Source: Ferrimonas sediminum
GTDB taxonomy: Bacteria > Pseudomonadota > Gammaproteobacteria > Enterobacterales > Shewanellaceae
DNA length: 64,000 nucleotides
Assembly (NCBI RefSeq): GCF_900100175.1
Contig: NZ_FNEM01000015.1
Coordinates: 47,134-111,133, forward strand
Direction: 5' to 3'
The notes beneath the pieces were generated by a model, which was not told where the DNA came from, made no database searches, and saw only the letters and a program-made list of their open reading frames with translations. The position numbers and the translations under genes are program-made. Positions 56,054 through 63,352 of the stretch are shown here, one piece after another (position 1 is the stretch's first letter; every line of letters begins with the position of its first letter).

Positions 56054-57021
56054 TTGTGATTGCCGAAACCGCCTTCAATCATGAAGGGGACTTCGAGTAT
56101 CTGTTGAAGCTGATCGATGCCGCTGCCGACAGCGGCGCCGACATGATCAAGTTTCAGGTGCTGATCAATGCCGATGAGTTTGTCAGCCACGGCGCCGATA
56201 GCCATGGGCTGATCACCAGTTGGTGTTTTTCGCTCGAACAGTGGCAGCAAGCGCTGGACCGGGCCGAATCCCGGGGACTGCGCCTGTTCCTGATGCCGCT
56301 GGATACCGCCGCGGTTGCCCTGTGTGAGCGGCCCTCGGTGGAATTTGTGGAGATCCATTCGGTCAGTTTTAATGACCAGGCATTGATTGACGCGGTACAG
56401 GCGCTGCCTAAGACCCTGGCCTTTGGCATTGGTGGCCGCACCCTGGAAGAGGTGGAGTACCTGGTGGCCACCTATGGTGAGGATCGGTTGCTGTTGATGC
56501 ACGGCTTCCAGGCCTACCCCACCGACATCGAAGATGTCTGCTTTGAGCGAATCAACCACCTGAGTCAGCGCTTCCCCGGGGTGCGCATCGGCTACGCCGA
56601 TCACTCACCGCCGGACAGCGACGAATCGCTGGAGGCCTGCCTGATGGCTTACGCGCGCGGCCTGCGGATCTTTGAAAAGCACGTCACCCTGGAAGCGGAG
56701 CGTACCGATGCCCAAGCCGGGTTACTGCCGCAGGCGATGACCACCTTCGTGGCCAAAATGCAGCGTTTCCACCGCCTCGCCAACCCGGATTCGGCCAGCT
56801 GGCAACCGATGACCGACGCCGAGCAGGTGTATCGCCAACGTCAGAAGCAGGTGGTGGCGGCCGAAGCGATCGAACCCGGCCAGGCCTTTACCCGCAGCAA
56901 CCTGATGCTGTGCATGCATACCAGTGCCGGCAGCCATACCCGTATCAGCGACTTGCTGGGGCGATCCGCCGGCAGCAGTTATCGCAGTGGAGAGGTGATC
57001 AATGAGTCTGCCGCAGACTGA
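56050..57021 (+). CDS. Divergent second NeuB-family protein
   Basis: A 323-residue protein starting MIVIAETAFNHEGDFEYLLKLID, a NeuB barrel with VKF-like MIKFQVL. The metal-binding His of GYADHSPP and FEKHVTL are retained. However, the WDHAIS-type substrate segment of typical NeuB proteins is replaced by TDAQAGL, and the C-terminal SAF region (EAIEPGQAFTRSNLMLCMHTSAGS) is short and diverged. It may be a synthase for another substrate or a non-catalytic partner. It overlaps its neighbours on both sides (four bases with the cytidylyltransferase, 20 with the acetyltransferase gene). Confidence 0.78.
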   Translation: MIVIAETAFNHEGDFEYLLKLIDAAADSGADMIKFQVLINADEFVSHGADSHGLITSWCFSLEQWQQALDRAESRGLRLFLMPLDTAAVALCERPSVEFVEIHSVSFNDQALIDAVQALPKTLAFGIGGRTLEEVEYLVATYGEDRLLLMHGFQAYPTDIEDVCFERINHLSQRFPGVRIGYADHSPPDSDESLEACLMAYARGLRIFEKHVTLEAERTDAQAGLLPQAMTTFVAKMQRFHRLANPDSASWQPMTDAEQVYRQRQKQVVAAEAIEPGQAFTRSNLMLCMHTSAGSHTRISDLLGRSAGSSYRSGEVINESAAD

Positions 57022-57670
57022 GTGGCTGCAAGGCCTGAAAGCCCAGGGCCGATCGGTCTATGCCGTGTTCGGCGCCGGCGGTCATGGCAAGGTGGTGGCG
57101 GATGCCATCGAACAGCAGCACCCCGGTTGTCAGGTGGTGGTGTTTGACGATGGCGATGATGCCTCGTCCGCCTGGCCGCTGATGGGAGGCCAGCAGCAGC
57201 TGCTGGCCTACCGCCCCTACCTGGACGGTGTGGTGGTGGCCATCGGCAGCAACCCGGTGCGGCTGGCACTGCACCGGCGTTTGCAGCAGGCCGGAATGAT
57301 GATGTTGACCGTGGTGCACCCCCGGGCCTGCGTCAGTCAGTATGCCAGTGTTGGTGCCGGAACCGTGGTGCTGGCCAATGCCGTGATCAATGTGGATGCA
57401 CGGGTTGGTGATGCGGTGATCGTCAACTCGGCGGCCGTGGTTGAGCACGACTGCCGGTTGGCCGATGCGGTGCATCTGAGCCCGGGCGCCGTGATGAGCG
57501 GCGGCAGTCAGGCCGGCCAGTGCAGCTGGCTGGGTGCGCAATCCTGTTTGCGTCAATTAATTACCGTGGCCGACGGGGTGACCGTCGGCGCGGGCGCAGT
57601 GGTGGTGGCCGATGTAGACGCCAACCGTTGCGTGGTGGGCGTTCCTGCCAAACCCCTGAAGTCGGAGTAA
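57002..57670 (+). CDS. NeuD/PglD/LegH-like sugar acetyltransferase
   Basis: A 222-residue protein with an N-terminal Rossmann-like segment (VYAVFGAGGHGKVVADAIEQ) and a C-terminal left-handed beta-helix of hexapeptide repeats (VSQYASVGAGTVVLANAVIN, NSAAVVEHDCRLADAVHLSP). The catalytic His of VVEHDC is present. Members N- or O-acetylate sialic-, legionaminic- or bacillosamine-pathway sugars with acetyl-CoA. It overlaps the second NeuB gene by 20 bases and precedes the aminotransferase by six bases. Confidence 0.86.
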   Translation: MSLPQTEWLQGLKAQGRSVYAVFGAGGHGKVVADAIEQQHPGCQVVVFDDGDDASSAWPLMGGQQQLLAYRPYLDGVVVAIGSNPVRLALHRRLQQAGMMMLTVVHPRACVSQYASVGAGTVVLANAVINVDARVGDAVIVNSAAVVEHDCRLADAVHLSPGAVMSGGSQAGQCSWLGAQSCLRQLITVADGVTVGAGAVVVADVDANRCVVGVPAKPLKSE

Positions 57671-57676
57671 GACAAC

Positions 57677-58852
57677 GTGTTGAATACCCCATTTTCCCCC
57701 TGGCCCAGCTACAGCCAGGAGGAGGCCGATAAGGCCGCCGAAGTGATCCTGTCCAACCGGGTGAACTACTGGACCGGCGGTGAGTGCCGCGAGTTTGAAA
57801 AAGAGTTTGCCGCCTGGTGTGAGTGTGATTATGCGGTGGCGGTGACCAATGGCACCGTGGCGCTGGATCTGGCTCTGAAGGCGTTGAACATCGGTGCCGG
57901 CGATGAGGTGATCACCACCTCGCGGACGTTTCTGGCTTCGGCGTCGTCCATCGTCACCGCCGGTGCCACGCCGGTGTTTGCCGACGTCGATCTGGACACC
58001 CAGAATGTCAGCGCCGACACCATCAAAGCGGTGCTGACCGAGCGCACCAAGGCGGTGATCGTGGTCCACCTGGCGGGGATGCCGGCGGAGATGGACGCCA
58101 TCATGGCGCTGGCCGAGCAGCACGGCTTCTACGTCATCGAAGATTGTGCCCAGGCTCATGGCTGCCGCTACAAAGGTCGTCCGGTGGGCAGCATCGGTCA
58201 CATCGGTGCCTGGTCATTCTGCCAGGACAAGATCATGACCACCGCTGGCGAAGGCGGCATGGTGACCACCAATGACAAAGCGTTGTGGGCGGCGATGTGG
58301 AGCTACAAGGATCATGGCAAGAGCCACGCTGCGGTGTACGAGAAAGCCCATCCGCCAGGGTTCCGTTGGCTGCATGAGAGCTTCGGTACCAACTGGCGCA
58401 TGACCGAGGTACAGGGCGCCATCGGCCGGATTCAGCTGCGGCGGATGGCCGACTGGCAGGCCCGGCGCACCGCCAACGCCGAACGTCTGGTGAACACCGC
58501 CAGTGAGTTTGCCCTAATCCGGTCGATTCCGGTGCCGGATTACGTTACTCACGCCTGGTACAAGTGTTATCTGTTTATCGAGCCATCGCAGTTGGCGCCG
58601 GGCTGGAACCGGGATCGCATCGTGGCGGCGATCAACGACGCCGGGGTGCCCTGCATGCAGGGCAGCTGCTCCGAGGTGTACAACGAGAAAGCGTTTGACG
58701 GTACCGGCTGGCGTCCGGCTGCGCCGCTGGCCAATGCGGTCCGGTTGGGGGAGACCAGCCTGATGTTTCTGGTGCACCCGACACTGACCGAGGCGGAGAT
58801 GGACACCAGCTGTGAGGTGCTTCGCCGGGTGCTGACTCAGGCGCAGCGCTGA
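57677..58852 (+). CDS. DegT/DnrJ/EryC1 PLP aminotransferase (LegC-like)
   Basis: A 391-residue PLP-dependent sugar aminotransferase. Visible features are VNYWTGGECREFEKEFAAWCECDYAVAVTNGTVAL, the PLP-binding Asp in VIEDCAQAHGC and the Schiff-base Lys in SFCQDKIMTTAGEGGMV. Such enzymes aminate the 4-keto sugar made by the CapD/LegB-like dehydratase. It starts with GTG (GTGTTGAATACC). It is the last gene of the rightward operon, which then ends at a strong hairpin. Confidence 0.9.
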   Translation: MLNTPFSPWPSYSQEEADKAAEVILSNRVNYWTGGECREFEKEFAAWCECDYAVAVTNGTVALDLALKALNIGAGDEVITTSRTFLASASSIVTAGATPVFADVDLDTQNVSADTIKAVLTERTKAVIVVHLAGMPAEMDAIMALAEQHGFYVIEDCAQAHGCRYKGRPVGSIGHIGAWSFCQDKIMTTAGEGGMVTTNDKALWAAMWSYKDHGKSHAAVYEKAHPPGFRWLHESFGTNWRMTEVQGAIGRIQLRRMADWQARRTANAERLVNTASEFALIRSIPVPDYVTHAWYKCYLFIEPSQLAPGWNRDRIVAAINDAGVPCMQGSCSEVYNEKAFDGTGWRPAAPLANAVRLGETSLMFLVHPTLTEAEMDTSCEVLRRVLTQAQR

Positions 58853-58870
58853 GTCCAACGGTACCAGACA

Positions 58871-58900
58871 CAACAAGGGCACCTGCGGGTGCCCTTGTTG
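58871..58900. terminator. Hairpin between convergent glycan operons
   Basis: A perfect 13-bp stem CAACAAGGGCACC / GGTGCCCTTGTTG with a TGCG loop lies between the aminotransferase stop and the stop of the convergent gene. The T runs are short, but the stem is long enough to act in both directions. Confidence 0.7.
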
Positions 58901-58915
58901 CGTCTGGCGAGGGGG

Positions 58916-59995
58916 TCAGCTCGTGCCCACGCTGGTCAGGGCCTGCTTCAGCGCCTGCTGCCAGCGGGCGGGGTCGCTGCCCCAGCGGCTCAGGGTGTCG
59001 GCCAGGGTGGTGTCGGCCAGGGTCAGCCGGTGGCAGTGCTGTTCAAAGCCGGTGCCGGCGGCGGACAGGATGGAGATGGCCGGTATCACCGAGGGCATGC
59101 CAAGCAGAATGGCTTCCAGAGGCACCTTGGCGTTCAGCAGGGTACAGCGCTGGGCAAACTCCTGATACTGGGCGGTGTCTTCCGCCGGGTGGATCTTCAG
59201 GTACACCTGGTAGCCCTGGGCCATCAGGGTGTCGATCAGGGTGCGGTAGATGGTCAGCTTGCCGGTGACCCCACAGCCGGCGATGTTCTCAATGGGCTGG
59301 GTGCTCAGCACCGCCTCGCGCTGGCCGGTTTGGGCCGGTGGCGTCAGCCGGAACAGCCTCAGTACCATGGCTGACTGCTCCTGAGGATCGAGGAAGTCGA
59401 TTTTGACCGCCTTGTGACTGATGGACTCGGGGGCCCGCTCCGGCGTGAGTAGGTGCACCTGTTGGCAGCGGGGGCTTTCGCCAAACACCTTATAGGACGG
59501 CGTACGACCGGTGAGCAGCCGGCCCGGGCGCTTGAACGCTTTTACCGGCAGCTTGCGGTAATTGCCTTCGCCGTCTTCGATGATGGAAAAGTGCGGTACT
59601 ACACGACTGAAAAGGCGGGCCATCTTGTTCTTTTCATTGAACAGAATCATTTGTGGCTGGCGGGCATCCAGTAGCGCCCGGGACAGGGCCGGAGACAGGC
59701 TGGCCAGTTGCGTGCAGAAGTGGCGGCGGAATCGGGCCGGTGCCGGCAGGTCGCGCATGGCCAGAAAATAGAACAGGGTGCCGATCAGGGTTTTGCTCTG
59801 CAGCTTACTGGTTTCCCGGCGGCTGAGCAGGTGAACCTGGATGTGGTCGGGCAGTACGCCGGTGTCCAGCAGCTCCGGGGTGATCCCCTGATAATCGGCA
59901 AACAGCACCACGTGGGATTGCACCTGAGGGCGGGTATTGGCCCGTAACACGGCAAACAGCAGGTGGCGCACGGTGGAGCAGACGTAAAATTCCAT
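58916..59995 (-). CDS. Polysialyltransferase-like glycosyltransferase
   Basis: A 359-residue protein starting MEFYVCSTVRHLLFAVLRA. It shows the pattern of alpha-2,8-polysialyltransferase-type proteins (PF07388 group): an N-terminal CSTVRHLLFAV-like strand, FSIIEDGEGNY, and a C-terminal LKIHPAEDTAQY plus VPLEAILLGMPSVIPAIS. The HP motif and the acidic DGEGNY fit that GT-B fold. No membrane segments are seen. The nonulosonate operon next door suggests a CMP-acid donor. The family call is from motif recognition only. Confidence 0.65.
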   Translation of the reverse strand: MEFYVCSTVRHLLFAVLRANTRPQVQSHVVLFADYQGITPELLDTGVLPDHIQVHLLSRRETSKLQSKTLIGTLFYFLAMRDLPAPARFRRHFCTQLASLSPALSRALLDARQPQMILFNEKNKMARLFSRVVPHFSIIEDGEGNYRKLPVKAFKRPGRLLTGRTPSYKVFGESPRCQQVHLLTPERAPESISHKAVKIDFLDPQEQSAMVLRLFRLTPPAQTGQREAVLSTQPIENIAGCGVTGKLTIYRTLIDTLMAQGYQVYLKIHPAEDTAQYQEFAQRCTLLNAKVPLEAILLGMPSVIPAISILSAAGTGFEQHCHRLTLADTTLADTLSRWGSDPARWQQALKQALTSVGTS

Positions 59996-60019
59996 TGGGA
60001 TTCCCTTGGTGAGTCAGGC

Positions 60020-61087
60020 TTACCAGCGCCAGTAGCCCAGGCTTTTTCGTTGCTTGAAGCGTCGGATCAGATTCAGGGGTTTGGACTTGAGGTGCCCCAG
60101 CCCGGATTCGATCAGGTTGTTGACCGCCACCAATACCCGCTCGGTGGAGCGGCCATCCCGGTAGGGGTGCAGCTGATTGCTGAAGGTTTCGATGGCGGCC
60201 ATCAGCTCCGCTGGGTGGCTGTGGGCCAGATCCAGGGCGCCGGCAATCTGTTCCGGCTCGGTGACGTTGAGCAGGTGCGGCTGTGGTGTCTGGGTGTTAA
60301 AGGTCACTACCGGCTTTTGCTGCAGCAGGAACATCAACAGCATCGAAGAGGTGTCGCACAGCATCAGGTCGGCGGCCTGCAGCAGCGGGATGACGTTGTC
60401 GGTTTCGACAAAGGTCAGGCTGTCGTTCTGCATCCCCTTGTAGGTGTCGATCACCTGCTGCTCCATCTTTGGATGGAATTGCACCAGAATGCGCCATTTG
60501 CCCGAGTCTCTCAACGCTTCAATCTGCGGTACCAGCTTCTTGGCACAGCTGTATTTCTGAGAAAACGTTGAGCAGAACAGCAGGGTGGGCCTGGGGTCGC
60601 TGGCGTCGAGATAGGGGTTGTCGGCACAGGGGGTAAACAGCGGGTCCAGGTTGGCCCAGCCGGTCTCCACCACATCGAAGAAGCCATGCTGTTTGGCCAG
60701 CTCGATAAAGGGGGCAGTGGTGTTCGGGCCCTGGGTGCAGTAGAGGTCGAAACAGCCGCGAATCTCGAAGTGGTCTTCGCGGCCACGGCTGTTGATCTTG
60801 CCGGAGTTGAAGCCATGGAACACCCCGACCTTGATGCCGGGAATGAAGCTGGGAACCACATTGCCGGGCACCAAGACCGCATGGGGCTGCCACTCCCGCA
60901 CCTCATCGACGCTCATCAGCCGGCGTTCGTCCGCCGTCAGAAAACCCGGGTCAACCTCATCGGTGGCCAGAAACCAGCACACTTCGCCTCCCTGTGCCCG
61001 TATGGCCTGTTGCAGCGGCCGCAACATGGCGTAAGCGTAACTTTGATGGATGAACATCAGATAGCGTTGATTATGACAGCGATGCAC
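60020..61087 (-). CDS. CDP-glycerol glycerophosphotransferase-like protein
   Basis: A 355-residue GT-B-type protein resembling TagF/TagB-like transferases (PF04464). Motifs are VGVFHGFNSGKINSRG (the HG element), FDLYCTQGPNT, LVQFHPKMEQQVIDTYKG and ADLMLCDTSSMLLMFLLQQKPVVTF (the D-TSS substrate site). The start is GTG. Such proteins transfer glycerol phosphate or related groups to surface glycans. No CDP-glycerol synthase (TagD) is seen in the window, so the donor is uncertain. It lies 24 bases upstream of the polysialyltransferase-like gene on the same strand. Confidence 0.76.
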   Translation of the reverse strand: MHRCHNQRYLMFIHQSYAYAMLRPLQQAIRAQGGEVCWFLATDEVDPGFLTADERRLMSVDEVREWQPHAVLVPGNVVPSFIPGIKVGVFHGFNSGKINSRGREDHFEIRGCFDLYCTQGPNTTAPFIELAKQHGFFDVVETGWANLDPLFTPCADNPYLDASDPRPTLLFCSTFSQKYSCAKKLVPQIEALRDSGKWRILVQFHPKMEQQVIDTYKGMQNDSLTFVETDNVIPLLQAADLMLCDTSSMLLMFLLQQKPVVTFNTQTPQPHLLNVTEPEQIAGALDLAHSHPAELMAAIETFSNQLHPYRDGRSTERVLVAVNNLIESGLGHLKSKPLNLIRRFKQRKSLGYWRW

Positions 61088-61131
61088 GTGGTACCCGTTA
61101 ATGTCTGACCGTCGATAAGCCGGTTCTGTGG

Positions 61132-61911
61132 TTACTTTTTAGGGGGATTGTCGCGGCGGTATTCCAGATACCACAACCCGGCGTATTTGTTGAACGAGGC
61201 CTGGGCGAACATCACCGCCATCATCAGTCCGCGGCGGCCATCCAGGAAGCCCAGACGAATGATGTAGATCAGGAAAAAGGTCCACAGCGCCCTCAGTACC
61301 GCCACTTCCGGCCCCAGGCTGGGTTTGCCCTGCTCGAAGTATTTCTGGGTGGTTTCCCAGGAGTAGGTGCGGTTTTTCTCCATCAGGTGGTCGAAGCCAC
61401 GCAGGGAGTTGTGCATCAGGAAGCCGTCTTTAATGGTGGACATCTTGCCTTCGGTGACCACGTGGGCGTGCACCACCACCGGCGTGATGTGGGCACCCTC
61501 GCGCTTGAACAGTCGCTTAGGAGCCCGGGCGGAGCGGCCGTGCTTCATCAGTTTGTCCATGATGACGTTGCCCCAGGGCAGCTTGAAGGCGGTCTCTTCG
61601 ATGGTGTCCTGGGCCAGGATATTGCCGATGGTGCGCTTCATGTTGTCGTCGAGCCATTCGTCGGCGTCGATGATCAGCGCCCAGTCGCAGCTGGCCTGAT
61701 CCAGGGCACGCTGCTTCTGGAAGCCGTCGCCCGGCCAGTCTTCGGTGATCCACACCTTGTCGGTGTATTCACGGACAATGTCGATGGTGCTGTCGGTGCT
61801 GCCAGAATCGAACACGATGATTTCATCTGCAAACCCTTTGAGTGACTCCAGGCAGGGACGGATCCTGTCCTCTTCATTCATACAAATAATCAGTGCAGAT
61901 AGGGTGTGCAT
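61132..61911 (-). CDS. WaaE/KdtX-like GT2 glycosyltransferase
   Basis: A 259-residue GT-A enzyme starting MHTLSALIICMNEEDRIRPCLESLKG. It has the DSGSTDST nucleotide loop, the DxD-type DADEWLDD motif and the conserved KLPWGNVIMDKLMKHGR, as in LPS core transferases WaaE/KdtX. A membrane-associating segment (RALWTFFLIYIIRLGFLDGRRG) is near the C-terminus. These enzymes add a sugar to the LPS inner-core heptose, and in gammaproteobacteria kdtX commonly lies next to coaD, which fits this locus. The sugar added is unknown. Confidence 0.85.
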   Translation of the reverse strand: MHTLSALIICMNEEDRIRPCLESLKGFADEIIVFDSGSTDSTIDIVREYTDKVWITEDWPGDGFQKQRALDQASCDWALIIDADEWLDDNMKRTIGNILAQDTIEETAFKLPWGNVIMDKLMKHGRSARAPKRLFKREGAHITPVVVHAHVVTEGKMSTIKDGFLMHNSLRGFDHLMEKNRTYSWETTQKYFEQGKPSLGPEVAVLRALWTFFLIYIIRLGFLDGRRGLMMAVMFAQASFNKYAGLWYLEYRRDNPPKK

Positions 61912-62094
61912 CGATGTGATCCTTTCAGGGTTAAGTGTGGCCTATAGAGTGCCAGTAATGGTGCGCCCTGACCGACTCAGAATCAACGTTTGTGACGGCG
62001 GTGGGCAAAGTCGACCAAAGGATATGATTCGGGATGTTAAAAGTCTAGTGACTGAAGGGGATAGAGGCTCAGAACCGGTAGGTTGTGGGAGAAA

Positions 62095-62132
62095 AGGCGC
62101 TGCGTCCGTGTGCCTCGGTGGCCGCAGCGCCT
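62095..62132 (-). terminator. Terminator of the GT4 gene
   Basis: On the minus strand AGGCGCTGCG / CGCAGCGCCT pairs over ten bases with an 18-base loop, and is followed by TTTTCTC. It lies just past the stop at 62141. Confidence 0.65.
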
Positions 62133-62140
62133 GGTCATGG

Positions 62141-63256
62141 TTACTGCCTTCCGGTCAGTTGCTTGTACAGCTGAAGGTGCTTATCGATGCCCTGCTGTAC
62201 ATTGAAAATGGTTTCGATGCGCTGGCGGGCGTTGGCACCAAACGCGTCGGTCTGGTCCCTATTCTGCCACAAGCGGGTGATCGCCTTGCCCAGGGCCGGG
62301 GCGTCGCTGGGATCCACTACGTAGCCAGACTCGCCGTCTTTCACCAGCTCCGCATTGCCACCGGTGCTGGTGACCACGGCGGCCCGCCCGTAGGCCATGC
62401 CTTCAAGTATGGCGCGGGACAGCCCTTCCCGTTTGGTGGTCGGCAGCACAATGATGTCGCTGGCGCCGGACACCTGGGGTGCGTCGTTGCGATAGCCCAG
62501 GGCGATCACCTTGCTGGGATCCACCGCCTTGGCCGCCATCTCTTTGACTTTGGGGTCGTCCGGGTTGGCGCCCACCAGCAGGGTGTAGATGGGAGCGTCC
62601 TTGGGGAAGTGGTGGGTGGCTTCCATCAGCACATGCAGGCCCTTACGGGGCCGAAGGTTGGCCACCAGCGACAGGGTAAAGGCGTCGTCGGGTAGGTTGA
62701 GCTCCGACAGATCGGCTTTGGGGGCCTGGTACCAATCCAGTGAGTGGCCCTTGTAGATGGTGATCAGCTTGTCCTTGCTGCCCCACAGGTGCTTGCGTAG
62801 ATCCAGTTCCACCGCCTTGGCCACACAGACAATCTTGTCGATGCGGGGGTGCAGCATGTTCAGGTAACTGGAGGGGTCGTAGCGTTTAATGCTGCCGGTC
62901 TGGCCGCGATAGGCGATCACCTTCACCGGCAGGCCGATGGCAGCGGTGGCGCCGTTGCTGATGGCGCGGCTGTTAAACAGGTGCAGCAGCTCAAAGCCCT
63001 GTTCACGAATCAGCTTGCGAATGAAGCGGATGCTCTTGAGTGACAGTTTGCCGTCAATCTTATGGGGAATGACCGTCAGGCCGTTGTCGCGGTAGTAGTC
63101 CACCAGAACCGATTCCGGGCTGCAAAGTACGCTGATGTCGGCTTCGCCGGATTGCTGCAGGCCGAACAACTGAGCGGCTTCGGGACGCACCGGGTTAAGG
63201 TTGCTGCGGCCAAGGTAGTCGGCGATGACCAGGACTTTGATTTTCTGTTTTGACAT
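62141..63256 (-). CDS. GT4-family glycosyltransferase
   Basis: A 371-residue GT-B enzyme. The N-terminal domain starts MSKQKIKVLVIADYLGRSNLNP; the C-terminal domain has SLVANLRPRKGLHVLMEA and the donor-binding EGLSRAILEGMAYGRAAVVTSTGGNAELV (E-x7-E). These are hallmarks of GT4 retaining transferases acting on LPS core or O-antigen. The ATG giving MSKQK is chosen; 24 upstream in-frame codons are not conserved in style. It lies 229 bases upstream of the WaaE-like gene and downstream of the epimerase-like gene. Confidence 0.87.
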   Translation of the reverse strand: MSKQKIKVLVIADYLGRSNLNPVRPEAAQLFGLQQSGEADISVLCSPESVLVDYYRDNGLTVIPHKIDGKLSLKSIRFIRKLIREQGFELLHLFNSRAISNGATAAIGLPVKVIAYRGQTGSIKRYDPSSYLNMLHPRIDKIVCVAKAVELDLRKHLWGSKDKLITIYKGHSLDWYQAPKADLSELNLPDDAFTLSLVANLRPRKGLHVLMEATHHFPKDAPIYTLLVGANPDDPKVKEMAAKAVDPSKVIALGYRNDAPQVSGASDIIVLPTTKREGLSRAILEGMAYGRAAVVTSTGGNAELVKDGESGYVVDPSDAPALGKAITRLWQNRDQTDAFGANARQRIETIFNVQQGIDKHLQLYKQLTGRQ

Positions 63257-63311
63257 GAAATTGAATCGGTTCTCTGGGTAATAGGGGGATGCTAGAGGGT
63301 TGCCAGAAAGA

Positions 63312-63341
63312 ACACAAGGGGCGCCCAAGCTCCCCTTGTGT
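63312..63341 (-). terminator. Hairpin after the epimerase-like gene
   Basis: ACACAAGGGG / CCCCTTGTGT forms a 10-bp stem with a ten-base loop, 11 bases past the stop of the leftward epimerase-like gene. The following minus-strand bases (TCTTTCT) are moderately T-rich, so it is a plausible terminator. Confidence 0.6.
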
Positions 63342-63352
63342 GGCGGTGAGGT

